A stretch of 64,000 bases of DNA from Timaviella obliquedivisa GSE-PSE-MK23-08B. GTDB lineage: Bacteria; Cyanobacteriota; Cyanobacteriia; Elainellales; Elainellaceae. Below, one piece after another: positions 28,401-36,557 of the stretch. The position numbers and the translations under genes are program-made. Location of the stretch: NCBI GenBank assembly GCA_019358855.1, contig JAHHII010000005.1:124001-188000 (forward strand), written 5' to 3'. The notes under the pieces are model-generated. The model had not been told where the DNA came from, searched no databases, and saw only the letters and a list, made by a program, of their open reading frames with translations. Each line of letters opens with the position of its first letter. Position 1 is the first letter of the stretch.

Positions 28401-29000
28401 GTGCGGTTATTAGACATGGTAGGCTTTGAAACGACTACAGCAGCGAATGGCGAAGAAGCGATCGCCCAGTGGCAAGCTTGGCAGCCCCACCTCATTTGGA
28501 TGGACATGCGAATGCCTGTCATGGATGGCTACGAGGCAGCCAGACGCATTCGCGCCCAAGATCATACTCACACGACAAAAATTATTGCTCTGACTGCCAG
28601 CGCCTTTGAAGAACAACAAGTGAGTATCTTGGCAGCAGGCTGCGATGATTTAGTCTGCAAACCCTATAAAGAATCCCTTATTTTTGAAAAAATCACCCAG
28701 CATTTAGGGACTCAATATCTCTACGCTGAACCTCTAATGAACTTGCTACAAAATTCTATTGCTCCGAAGGATCTGACTTCAGACCTGTTGAGTATGATGC
28801 CGATAGAATGGATGGCTCAGATGTATCAAGCGGCACTCCGAACCGATGAACAGATGATCTTTAAGCTGATTCAACAAATTCCATCTTCTAATCAAGCGAT
28901 CGCCGATGCCCTAATGGATCTGGTGCATAACTTTCGCTGTGACAAACTGATGGATTTAACCCAACCCTTCTTACCCACGAACTTTTCCAATGAACCGTAG
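25452..29000 (+). CDS. Membrane hybrid sensor histidine kinase (Cache-HAMP-PAS-GAF-HisKA-HATPase-REC)
   Basis: This protein has up to 1182 aa; a second ATG at 25500 (MQFWKRSLIVQIVGYF) gives a more usual N-terminus and may be the real start. Two membrane helices (about 20-45 and 325-348) enclose a ~280-residue periplasmic double-Cache-like domain. Then come HAMP (ILAITQTATQVAAGNLASTA), PAS (about 415-535), GAF (about 540-695), HisKA with His723 ([10 protein letters not shown]), HATPase (GTGLGLAIS) and a receiver with Asp974 and phosphoacceptor Asp1018 (MDMRMPVMDGY). A ~70-residue C-terminal module follows that is shared with the AAA-HisKA protein upstream. The binding lipoprotein and the response regulator overlap it on either side, marking one translational unit. 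Confidence 0.92.
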   Translation: MAKHLINLSLINPFKTMQFWKRSLIVQIVGYFLILSFVTVSAICCVAFLQSRAALKTSIIKQLYLTANLKEDELNRWVADQGEEVRTLIKTPEVQAFAPLLIQSDRQNESTAQTEAYQRLSGLLTAIDSQHSSLDEILILTKGSKVVLSTKKSNEGSYEPLVQYSYLPKTQEFQFSPNFYPAPTTGEPRMTFATPIEGATGQQIGILALHLNLSRIDEILRKRPGLGKTGETYLVGNTLPNQGGNLKSYNIFISKTPSHQPADRDVYSQGIALASQGLAGSGVYWNYRGEEVLGVYRWLENHDLALLVEMTTQEAFAPARQLAQTIFTTGLGLVGLLAIVVYYGTQRIAHPILAITQTATQVAAGNLASTAPVLTENEIGILARAFNQMIEQLRMLYTQLEIKVEERTEELRQSRQFLDSIINSLPLALYVKDARQNFRYVLVSRNSEHILGFSPETAIGRNDQELISSEQAAYHLQEDIATLQHSGLVELPEHWIEREPGHRIMVRGWKLPLFDAQGKPSHILGISEDVTDRKQQEQALRLFLEGTAAKTGDVFFNTCVSYLAEILRVRYAFVTEFVEDSETSDRHRVHTLAFWQGVAQGENFEYSIQDTPCEAVLNGELYSCPTNLLTLFPQLLDKMAIAAVSYLGVPLTHSSGKILGHLAVLDVKPMEEDPSRELILKIFAARTGAELERKQVEASLLLAKDAAEAANRAKSAFLANMSHELRTPLNTILGFSQLMERDVLLTTSQKEFLATINQSGEHLLNLINDVLEMSKIEAGRIALNPTTFDLRFLLHTLKEMFQVRVKAKSLSLEFRLANNLPHHVLADEGKLRQVLINLLENAVKFTQIGHIQVQVTTTSPHLTPSLPKLRFEVHDTGCGIAAEDLGQLFQPFSQPFTSSQMGQGTGLGLAISRQFVRLMGGDMGVMSQVNEGTTFWFDIPAVSASPLEISPILPDKRVLRIAPHQPNYRLLIVDDRQENRELMVRLLDMVGFETTTAANGEEAIAQWQAWQPHLIWMDMRMPVMDGYEAARRIRAQDHTHTTKIIALTASAFEEQQVSILAAGCDDLVCKPYKESLIFEKITQHLGTQYLYAEPLMNLLQNSIAPKDLTSDLLSMMPIEWMAQMYQAALRTDEQMIFKLIQQIPSSNQAIADALMDLVHNFRCDKLMDLTQPFLPTNFSNEP

Positions 29001-29541
29001 CCCAGCCCAACCCCATCGGGGTAATATTTTGCTTGTAGATGATACGCCCAATAACCTTCGTCTTCTATCGGCAATGTTGACCGAGCAGGGATATGAGGTG
29101 CGTCGAGTGGTGAATGGTCAAATGGCACTGAAAACAGCCCAAGCGAACCCACCAGATTTGATGCTTTTGGATATTAAAATGCCAGACATGAATGGTTACG
29201 AAGTCTGCCAACGCTTAAAGGCAGATGTAGAAACACGAGATATTCCGGTGATTTTTATCAGTGCTTTAGATGAGGTGCTGGATAAGATGAAAGCCTTTGC
29301 GGTAGGCGGAGTAGATTACATTACCAAACCTTTTAGCGAAGAAGAGGTGTTTGCACGAGTTGAAAATATTTTAACCATTCGTAAGTTGCAGCAGCAGCTT
29401 AAGCAACTTGAAGTGAGACAGGCAAAGAGTGAGGCAAACTATCAAAGCTTGTTTAAAATTTGGGGACTTTGTTTAGTACAAATGACGGATGGAGTTGAAG
29501 AAATGCGAATACAAGATGAATCAGATAGGAAGGCTCCATAG
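28990..29541 (+). CDS. Single-domain response regulator with C-terminal coiled coil
   Basis: This 183-aa protein has a complete receiver at about 12-128: acidic pair Asp17/18 (LLVDDTP), phosphoacceptor Asp61 (LLLDIKMPDMNGY) and Lys113 (ITKPF). It is followed by the linker ENILTIRKLQQQLKQLEVRQ. No DNA-binding, GGDEF or kinase output follows. The last 45 residues (ANYQSLFKIWGLCL) look like the very beginning of a PAS domain that then stops, so the protein may be a truncated remnant of a longer regulator, or a dedicated phosphate shuttle. It overlaps the kinase gene by 11 bp. Confidence 0.88.
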   Translation: MNRSPAQPHRGNILLVDDTPNNLRLLSAMLTEQGYEVRRVVNGQMALKTAQANPPDLMLLDIKMPDMNGYEVCQRLKADVETRDIPVIFISALDEVLDKMKAFAVGGVDYITKPFSEEEVFARVENILTIRKLQQQLKQLEVRQAKSEANYQSLFKIWGLCLVQMTDGVEEMRIQDESDRKAP

Positions 29542-29626
29542 TATAGAAAAATTGCTTCTGCGTTCATCGTTCATCAGAGAAGTCTTTAACTGGAATAGAA
29601 ATTTGGCATAAGATTCACTACGGAAT

Positions 29627-31744
29627 TCACTCTCCTCGTTTAGTCCACTGCCAAATTTTAATTGTTTTATCTTGACTGGCACTCACTAAACGCTGATCTG
29701 CCGGACGGGCTGTTAGGGACAAGACGGTTGCTGTATGTGCCTCCTGAATTTCTTGAAACGCTTCAGACTGAGTGTCCCAAACTCGGATACTTTTGTCAAA
29801 GCTGCCGCTGGCAATGGTTTGGTCATTGACAAACGTTACTGTCGTGACTTTATCTTGATGCTCTGCAAAAGTGCGGAGAATTTTTCCGGTTTGTAGATCC
29901 CAAAGCTTGATGTTTTTTTCCCAACTGCCGCTGGCGACCTGTTTGCCGTTGGGACTAATGGCAACCGCACTGACTGCATTACGATGTCCAGCAGGTTGGC
30001 TGAGGGTGCGAATGAGTTCGCCAGTTTCGGTGTGCCAGAGTTTAACGGTGAAGTCTTGACTGCCGCTGGCGATCGTCTTGCCATCAAGACTCAGTGCTAC
30101 AGCGTAAACCTTATCGGTATGCTCGGTTAAAGTGTGGCGCAGCGCTGTAGTCGGCACATCCCAAATTTTAATTGTATTATCTTCACTGCCACTGATGACC
30201 GTTTTGCCATCTCGACTGATTGCCACAGAGGTAACAGGGGCGGTATGTCCTTTCAGCGTATGCAGCAGTTTTCCGGCGATCGCATCCCAAATTTTAATTG
30301 TATTATCTTCACTGCCGCTGGCAAGCAGGCTACCATCGGCGCTGAGGCTGAGGGCAAGGATGGGGGCGGTATGTCCATCGTTAAGGGTATTAGGCACTTC
30401 TGCGGTGGCAAAATCCCAAATTTTGATTGGGAAAAGTTGAGGATTAAACGGGTCACGATCTTCGCCAGCGCTAATTAAGGTACGCTGGTCGGGACTCAGA
30501 ATAGCAGCGCTAACTGCCTGAGCTTTTTGGGGATTTTCAGCAAGAGTTTTGAGGAGAGAAATTTGATGAGTACTGAGCGTGAATGGATTTTTGTTAGCAG
30601 AAGTAATGGCTGAGGGAACGACAGACGGAAAGAACCGAGGAACGCTGTATAGTGCGATCGCCCCCAGCAAGACTGCACCCCCAAGGTATATCCATGGGCG
30701 CAAGGTGGTTTTTGGCACTGTACCCTTGGTTTTAACGTTAGGTCTCACAATCGTTTCTGACTCCGCAGAAGCAGGCGGTAACCAGACGGGCATACCAGCA
30801 CTTACGGCTTGCAGGGCATTACTGAGTTCAGCAACTGAAGCAAAACGATCGCTCGGTCTTTTCTCTAAGCAGCGCATGACAATCGCTTCCAGGCTGAAGG
30901 GCAAGTCTTCGCTACCAGGCTGCGATCGCAAGGGTAGAGGGATTTTACTGGCATGGGCAGTCAGCCAGTTATCGTTACTGACTCGATTATTTTTGAAGTC
31001 AAACCCAAAGGGATCAACCCCAGACAGCATTTCGTATAGCATCATGCCAAGGCTATAAATATCTGCTCGTTCGTCAACTTCACTTGTCACGTTAAATTGT
31101 TCGGGCGGCGCGTAGTGACAGGTTCCTAAAAACATGCCTGTGGTGCTAGCATATTCGTTTTGCAAAAAATGAATTTTAGCGATTCCAAAGTCAATCACTT
31201 TCGCGAGTTCGCCCAGCGCTGTAGGCACTAAAAAGATGTTGGCGGGCTTTAAATCTCGGTGAACAATTTTGATTTGTTCACTCATTCCGGTCTTAGTATC
31301 CCAAAACGTTACTCCAGTATGGGCAAGACGCAACCCATCACAGACCTGACTCATGATATTACAGGTACGCGCGATCGGCAGACGTTGTTCAGATACCATT
31401 ACATCTCCCAAGGTTTGCCCTTGCAAATATTCCATGACGTAGAACGGGTATCCTTCGGAAGTTACGCCGTAGTCAGTCACTTGAACAATGTGGGGGCTTT
31501 TGAGAGCGGCACAAATGGAGCATTCCTTTTCAAAACGTTCTCGAAAATCGGTGTCGTTCGCGATCGCCAACGATTCTTTTAACAGCTTGAGGGCGACGGG
31601 CTTACCCAGGCGAGTATCCATTGCCAGAAAAACATTGCCCATACCGCCGCCGCCCAGCAGTTCATCTAAACGATAACGGTTACCGTCACCGACAAAGCGA
31701 CCGAGCCACATGGACGAGGGATTCGAGAAAGAATGCTGACTCAT
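29627..31744 (-). CDS. Ser/Thr protein kinase with C-terminal WD40 repeats
   Basis: This is a 705-aa Hanks-type kinase. The Gly-rich loop is GGGGMGNVF (31-39), the ATP lysine is Lys53 (ALKLL), the catalytic loop is HRDLKPANIF (162-171), DFG is at 185-187, and GTCHYAPPEQF forms the activation segment end. A single membrane helix lies at about 347-367 (IYLGGAVLLGAIALYSV), and the rest forms about six or seven WD40 blades (for example LSLSADGSLLASGSEDNTIK). The WD40 part would lie on the far side of the membrane from the kinase if this helix spans. It is last in a four-gene operon with an FHA-domain oxidoreductase, a plausible phospho-Thr partner. Confidence 0.92.
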   Translation of the reverse strand: MSQHSFSNPSSMWLGRFVGDGNRYRLDELLGGGGMGNVFLAMDTRLGKPVALKLLKESLAIANDTDFRERFEKECSICAALKSPHIVQVTDYGVTSEGYPFYVMEYLQGQTLGDVMVSEQRLPIARTCNIMSQVCDGLRLAHTGVTFWDTKTGMSEQIKIVHRDLKPANIFLVPTALGELAKVIDFGIAKIHFLQNEYASTTGMFLGTCHYAPPEQFNVTSEVDERADIYSLGMMLYEMLSGVDPFGFDFKNNRVSNDNWLTAHASKIPLPLRSQPGSEDLPFSLEAIVMRCLEKRPSDRFASVAELSNALQAVSAGMPVWLPPASAESETIVRPNVKTKGTVPKTTLRPWIYLGGAVLLGAIALYSVPRFFPSVVPSAITSANKNPFTLSTHQISLLKTLAENPQKAQAVSAAILSPDQRTLISAGEDRDPFNPQLFPIKIWDFATAEVPNTLNDGHTAPILALSLSADGSLLASGSEDNTIKIWDAIAGKLLHTLKGHTAPVTSVAISRDGKTVISGSEDNTIKIWDVPTTALRHTLTEHTDKVYAVALSLDGKTIASGSQDFTVKLWHTETGELIRTLSQPAGHRNAVSAVAISPNGKQVASGSWEKNIKLWDLQTGKILRTFAEHQDKVTTVTFVNDQTIASGSFDKSIRVWDTQSEAFQEIQEAHTATVLSLTARPADQRLVSASQDKTIKIWQWTKRGE

Positions 31745-31793
31745 AGCGATTACCTTGTCACCTATTTTGTTTTATTAGCAGCGATGCCGTCCC

Positions 31794-32981
31794 TTATTTC
31801 TTGACCGCCTTAGACCAAATGGCGATCGTGCCGTCTCGTCCTCCAGTAATCAGCGTGTTGCCATCTTGGCTAAATGCAACAGATAAAACCCAATCCGGAT
31901 AGCCAGATAAGGTTGCTAACGGAACTTGCTGTTCTAAATTCCACAGCCGTACCGTATTGTCGATCGCTCCACTGGCTAAAATCTTACCATCTGGGCTAAT
32001 CGCCACAGAAACTAGTCGATCTTTATGTCCTGTAAAAGAGTGCAACTCTTGCCCCGTTGCCACATCCCACAGCCGGACAGTACTATCCCAGCCCCCGCTG
32101 GCAATGCGCGTCCCCGTCGGATCAAACGCGAGCGCCCTGACCGCGTTAGTATGTCCAATGAATGTTTTTAGCTCTTTGCCAGTCTGCACATCCCAGAGTT
32201 TAATCACTTTATCCTTACCGCCACTGGCAACAGTTTTTCCATCAGGACTAAACGCTACGGGGAAAATCCGATCTCTGTGCCCTGCCAAAGATTGGGTGAG
32301 TGTGCCCGTTTTTAAGTCCCAAAGTCTCAGCGTATTATCGCCGCCGCCACTAGCTAATAATTGCCCGTCTGGAGAAAAAGCGACTGACCACAGCACGCCT
32401 TTATGTCCCTCTAGAGTTTGCAGTAATTCCCCGCTTTGTAAATTCCAAAGCTTAATAGATTTATCAGCGCTGCCCGTTGCTAAAACTTGGCTATCGGGGC
32501 TTAGGGCGATCGCATGGATCACATCTTTATGACCTTTCAACGTATGCACAATTTCTTGAGTTCGCAAATCCCAGACAATCACGGCATTACCGCTGACTGT
32601 GGCTAATAAGTGACCATCTGAAGCAGGAGCAACCCACCAAGTTGCGCCTAAACGTCCAAACAAAGTATTGAGCTTTGCCTGTTCCCAGCCTGCCCCTGCG
32701 GAGCAGCGAGGTAGAGCAATTTTGGCATTGAAGGGTTGATTCGGGTCAGGATTTTGAACTGCAATGTTGAGTTCGCAGGGCTGAGAATTTGCTGCTGTGC
32801 CCATTGGTAATTGTAAATTTTGTCCGCTTAAAACTTTAGGGAGCATCACAAATGATGTTGCTGCTGCTGCCAGACCCAGGGCTGCGTAGCCAAAGACTGC
32901 CAGTTGGCGATTTGTTGCTTTTGTGACTGCGATCGTTTCATTCTCTGAGGCGCGGGTTTGCTCTTCGTCATGGTTTGCCAT
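31794..32981 (-). CDS. Membrane-anchored seven-bladed WD40 protein
   Basis: This 395-aa protein has one membrane helix at about 28-46 (FGYAALGLAAAATSFVML). A ~60-residue linker with Cys residues (QPCELNI, PRCSAGAG) follows, then seven WD40 repeats, one full propeller, with repeated HKDxxxxVAxSPDGxxLASG and IKLWD words. The last six blades are very regular. AAGGAG precedes the ATG. It lies between the FHA-reductase (68 bp upstream) and the kinase (49 bp downstream). Inference: an extracytoplasmic interaction platform matching the WD40 half of the kinase. No enzymatic residues are seen. Confidence 0.88.
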   Translation of the reverse strand: MANHDEEQTRASENETIAVTKATNRQLAVFGYAALGLAAAATSFVMLPKVLSGQNLQLPMGTAANSQPCELNIAVQNPDPNQPFNAKIALPRCSAGAGWEQAKLNTLFGRLGATWWVAPASDGHLLATVSGNAVIVWDLRTQEIVHTLKGHKDVIHAIALSPDSQVLATGSADKSIKLWNLQSGELLQTLEGHKGVLWSVAFSPDGQLLASGGGDNTLRLWDLKTGTLTQSLAGHRDRIFPVAFSPDGKTVASGGKDKVIKLWDVQTGKELKTFIGHTNAVRALAFDPTGTRIASGGWDSTVRLWDVATGQELHSFTGHKDRLVSVAISPDGKILASGAIDNTVRLWNLEQQVPLATLSGYPDWVLSVAFSQDGNTLITGGRDGTIAIWSKAVKK

Positions 32982-33049
32982 GATTTGCTCCTTGGGAAAG
33001 GTCAGGTGATTGCTTTGATCTTTAGTACAGGTAAATTGGCGTTTTGGAT

Positions 33050-34507
33050 TTAAGCTTCAATAACCACTCGTCCGACTGGACAAGCCACACAGGTCAACAC
33101 GTACCCTGCTGCCTGATCTTCGGGTTCAAGGGCATCCGGTTCGCTGTCATATTTCACTTCGCCTTCTAACTTGCGTTTTTTGCAAGCTCCACACACGCCT
33201 TGCCGACAGTTACTCCGAATTTTCACCCCTTCCTGCTCTGCGAGTTCTAAGATAGATTCTGAGCCATCACCCAAAATTTCTTTGTTCGATTTTGCAAAAA
33301 CGACGAGCGGCTGAGAGGAATGTCCGTTTGAGGCAACAGGAATTGCTTCAGGGATTGCTGCTTTGACTACGACAGGTTTTTTGGGTGCGCCAAAACTTTC
33401 TTCGTAATAGTTCTGCATCGGAAAATTTAACCCCGCCATCAGATCTTTTGTGGCTTGCATGAAACCATTGGGACCACACACATAAACGGTGCGCTCCTGA
33501 AAGTCTGGGGCAATGCTCTGCAAAACTGAGGCTGTTAGCCTTCCCGTTAAGCCGTACCAAGGTTGACCTAGGGGCGATCGCGTGGTGGAAATGACCAGGT
33601 TAAAATTGGGTAAGCGGGCTGACATCATTTCTAATTCTTGGCGGAAAATGATGTCTTGGGGCGATCGGGCACAGTGGTAAAAAATAATGTCAGTCGGAAT
33701 CACCAAATCTGCAATCCAGCGAGACATAGACATCATCGGTGTAATTCCACTTCCCGCCGAAATCAGCAGTAGTTTAGCTGGCGGCGTAGGAGCACAGGTA
33801 AACTTGCCTAACGGCTCGCTCAGCTTAATGGCATCACCCACTTTGAGATGATCATGCAACCAGTTAGAGACTAGTCCAGCGGGTGCCTGCGGCATATCAG
33901 GCGAGGGAAGAACTCGCTTGACGGTAATTTCTAATGTCTGGGAACGGGAGGGAGATGATGAAATGGAATAGGAACGCAGAACAGATTCTCCATTGATATC
34001 GAGATCTAAAGTGACAAACTGACCGGGTTTATGGCTAAACCGAACGGGTAAATCTGCCATAAAGGTAAAAGTTTTGACATCTGCGGTTTCATCGGTAATG
34101 CGAACACACCGAACAGTCAGATCGCCTTGAACCCATTCATTTCCTCCCGTCTGCTTTATTAACACCGAAGTTTCACTGCTAGATGTTAAGACTTCAATAG
34201 CTTCAATGAACAATACAAAATCTGCAATCCGCAGCAGGTCGCTGACCTTAAGTGAGTAACTTTGATTGGCTTTAACGTCCTGACTATTCAGCGAGGAACC
34301 GTTGGCGCTGCCCAAATCTGTGAAGGCATAGGCACCTTTTTGTCCCTGAATTTTTGCATGACTCCGGCTCACATCAGGACTTTCTAAAATTACATCACAG
34401 TCGGCGGTACGTCCAATTAAGCATTCTTGTGTAGGTTTGTTCTCGGGGGCAAGGCTAATTTCTTGAAACCCGCCAGTTTGGTAATTGAAAACTTTAATTT
34501 TGAGCAT
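33050..34507 (-). CDS. FHA domain-ferredoxin reductase-[2Fe-2S] ferredoxin fusion
   Basis: This 485-aa protein has three parts. Residues 1-105 are an FHA phosphothreonine-binding domain: IGR at 31-33, SRSHA near 47-51, and LGSANGSS at 65-72. Residues about 125-375 are an FAD/NAD(P) reductase with RSYSISS (flavin) and LLLISAGSGITPMM plus VCGPNGFM (nucleotide). Residues about 400-485 are a plant-type ferredoxin with Cys434, Cys439, Cys442 and Cys473. The reductase-ferredoxin order resembles Hcr-type NADH oxidoreductases and phenol hydroxylase reductases. The FHA domain at the front is unusual and suggests phosphorylation-dependent docking, most simply to the Ser/Thr kinase encoded downstream. 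It probably passes electrons to the Fe-S membrane protein encoded just upstream. Confidence 0.9.
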   Translation of the reverse strand: MLKIKVFNYQTGGFQEISLAPENKPTQECLIGRTADCDVILESPDVSRSHAKIQGQKGAYAFTDLGSANGSSLNSQDVKANQSYSLKVSDLLRIADFVLFIEAIEVLTSSSETSVLIKQTGGNEWVQGDLTVRCVRITDETADVKTFTFMADLPVRFSHKPGQFVTLDLDINGESVLRSYSISSSPSRSQTLEITVKRVLPSPDMPQAPAGLVSNWLHDHLKVGDAIKLSEPLGKFTCAPTPPAKLLLISAGSGITPMMSMSRWIADLVIPTDIIFYHCARSPQDIIFRQELEMMSARLPNFNLVISTTRSPLGQPWYGLTGRLTASVLQSIAPDFQERTVYVCGPNGFMQATKDLMAGLNFPMQNYYEESFGAPKKPVVVKAAIPEAIPVASNGHSSQPLVVFAKSNKEILGDGSESILELAEQEGVKIRSNCRQGVCGACKKRKLEGEVKYDSEPDALEPEDQAAGYVLTCVACPVGRVVIEA

Positions 34508-34530
34508 GAGGGAATAAATAGGTTGAGGGA

Positions 34531-36204
34531 TTAGTCGTTCTTTTGTCGAGGGCGAACTATGGTTGTATTGGCAGATCCATCTGGGTCGCTATCTGCCTTG
34601 CTAAAGCTCCACATGACCGTGGGTGAGTTAGCTTGATCGGGCGGTTTGGCTGGAAAGATCTGGGGCTCTTCAATCTGAAGTTTTTCGAGAAGATGGGTAT
34701 GGGCTTCGTCTGTAATGCCTAGATTTTGACGGAGTGCTTGAAATAGATGAAGGCTGTTGGCGGGTAAGACACTGCGTTTTTCTATGGATTCTCGCAATGC
34801 GCCCAGATAGACTTGCTGACGATACTCTTGGGTAAAACTGGGTAAGACTTTTGCCAGGGTATAGAGTTCGTCTGGCTTGAGATCTTCAAGCGATCGCCCT
34901 TCTAAAAACTGTGATAAATCTATTTCCAATTTGCCTAACTGTCGGCGCAGTAAGTTCGCATCCCGTTCGCGGGTGTAGCGCTGTGCGCTTCGCTTCCAGG
35001 TTTTAACTAACCACAAACTGCTCAAAACAATCGCTGCCCAACTGATTAAGTTTTGAACGACTATCGGAAAGTAACCTAACGTGGGTTGAATGCCCATGAA
35101 GAACAAGAGGTTGAACGCAAGAAATGTAGCGATCGCAAACGCCTGGCTCTGCACCAGATCTGCACTTAGGGGACGACGTAACCGCTTGTTGTACCGCTTA
35201 TAAGTTTTCTCTGCCCATAGCCCGATCGCATAGGTGGCACCGGAAAAAAGAGTCAGCGTGAGGGGAACTGCAATGAGTTTGGGAATGGCGATCGCCTGTC
35301 CTGCAATAAAGAATCCGGGAGCCAAGAGCGTTGAAAGCTGACTCGTTTCATTCCACATCCCAGCCTTTAGAAAACTCCAATTACCAGAATATAAGCCGAA
35401 GTACGTATAGAACCCAATTACTAAGCCAACATAGGCATAATAAAGCAGCTTGCGATCGGGCTGACGGATATTTTCCCAATGGGCGCCTTCTGCATCAATA
35501 TCAATACAGCCTACTTTACAAGCAACGCAAGCACTTTTCTCCTGTCCCTCTTTCCCAACCGTGCGACACATTGATTGGGTAATGGTTTTGGGTGGGGCGG
35601 TATGGGCTTTGCTGCCAAATAATCCGCTAGGTTCACTGTAAACCATCTGTACCGGAGCCATCGGGCAAAAATAATTACACCAGGTTTTACCAGCAAAGAG
35701 AAAACCAATGGTAATGGCAGCAAGAATGGTTAGGGACAGAAAAATACCTAACAGAAGGCGATCGGAGTTTGCTAGCAAAAGACGTAGATTTAAGCCTAAG
35801 AATAGTAAGGAAAATTGAACGGTTAACGCATTGCGAGCTAACCAGGAATCTTCATCAATAATAGACTGCCGCTGTACTCCTAGCGATCGCGGAATTTGAG
35901 ATAGAAAAGACAGTGGGCAAATCCGTCGCCATGCCTCATGACCAAACACTAATAGGGTAACGATGACCAGCGGTAAAACCATTCCCCAAAAAATTCTTGC
36001 ACCCATGGGGTAAGGGGATAAGGGCAGACATTGTCCTTGAAATAATGCACAGTTATTGGGGGCATTGGTTGCAAATAGCTGCCCTGGTGCAGTCCATTGA
36101 GCCGAGATGGGATCGTAAAACAGAGAGACAATCAATAGTATCCACCCTAGGGTAAATCCCCAGCGAGTGAGATGCATCGTCCGTTCGGAAATTTTTGAAA
36201 ACAT
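34531..36204 (-). CDS. Polytopic Fe-S membrane protein (NapH/NosR-like)
   Basis: This 557-aa membrane protein has at least six hydrophobic helices (about 14-31, 70-88, 128-147, 153-173, 255-275, 290-330 and 355-395). Cysteine motifs are Cys96-Pro, Cys176-x3-Cys180-Pro (WCNYFCPM) as in NapH/NosR/RdxA-type proteins, and Cys213 with Cys226-x2-Cys229-x3-Cys233 (SACVACKVGC), enough for one or two [4Fe-4S] clusters. An N-terminal loop carries Cys52 and Cys59. The ~150-residue C-terminus is soluble and helical with no cluster motif. GAGGAG precedes the ATG. First gene of the operon, 23 bp before the FHA-reductase. Inference: transmembrane electron transfer fed by that reductase; the acceptor is unknown. 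Confidence 0.8.
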   Translation of the reverse strand: MFSKISERTMHLTRWGFTLGWILLIVSLFYDPISAQWTAPGQLFATNAPNNCALFQGQCLPLSPYPMGARIFWGMVLPLVIVTLLVFGHEAWRRICPLSFLSQIPRSLGVQRQSIIDEDSWLARNALTVQFSLLFLGLNLRLLLANSDRLLLGIFLSLTILAAITIGFLFAGKTWCNYFCPMAPVQMVYSEPSGLFGSKAHTAPPKTITQSMCRTVGKEGQEKSACVACKVGCIDIDAEGAHWENIRQPDRKLLYYAYVGLVIGFYTYFGLYSGNWSFLKAGMWNETSQLSTLLAPGFFIAGQAIAIPKLIAVPLTLTLFSGATYAIGLWAEKTYKRYNKRLRRPLSADLVQSQAFAIATFLAFNLLFFMGIQPTLGYFPIVVQNLISWAAIVLSSLWLVKTWKRSAQRYTRERDANLLRRQLGKLEIDLSQFLEGRSLEDLKPDELYTLAKVLPSFTQEYRQQVYLGALRESIEKRSVLPANSLHLFQALRQNLGITDEAHTHLLEKLQIEEPQIFPAKPPDQANSPTVMWSFSKADSDPDGSANTTIVRPRQKND

Positions 36205-36395
36205 GAATGCTGCGCTCCTCTTTTATTCAGGTTGAACTGAATGAGTAATTTAGTTAACCTGCAATAACTTTGTAATAACTACAGATGTCTGATAAACCCT
36301 GAATGCGGATTGAAACAATTCTCTAAATTTCTTAAACCGAGATGTTTCCGCTAGGGTCAATTTACGTCAACTGATTGGAGATGTCTGGCTGTAAA

Positions 36396-36450
36396 AGTCA
36401 GATAAAGTCAGGTGTTTTCAGACAAACTTGGCAAATGTCAGATAAAGTCA
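36396..36450. promoter_or_regulatory. Direct repeats with AGTC at 10-bp spacing in a divergent promoter
   Basis: GTCAGATAAAGTCA occurs at 36397-36410 and again at 36437-36450, 40 bp apart. Within each copy the GTC word repeats at 10 bp, one helical turn. It lies in the 353-bp gap between the Fe-S/FHA/kinase operon and the MFS gene; nothing else notable was seen there. A candidate operator serving one or both genes. Confidence 0.5.
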
Positions 36451-36557
36451 TGAGTTCTGTCAATTTTACAGGCGAACTCTTGAATAGACTGACGATAAGC
36501 TGGATACTACTGTGAAAAGCATGATCAAATCGAAAACCTCTTGTTCCCTTTTTAACT

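Noticed and set aside
25500-29000. Separate kinase gene start at 25500 as the only start
   Set aside because: Plausible N-terminus, but the ATG at 25452 is in frame and overlaps the upstream gene as in coupled operons; kept as an alternative.
31957-32532. 191-codon plus-strand frame opposite the WD40 gene
   Set aside because: It is a repetitive mirror of the WD40 repeats on the other strand (periodic SQSLxxLSxPPLA text).
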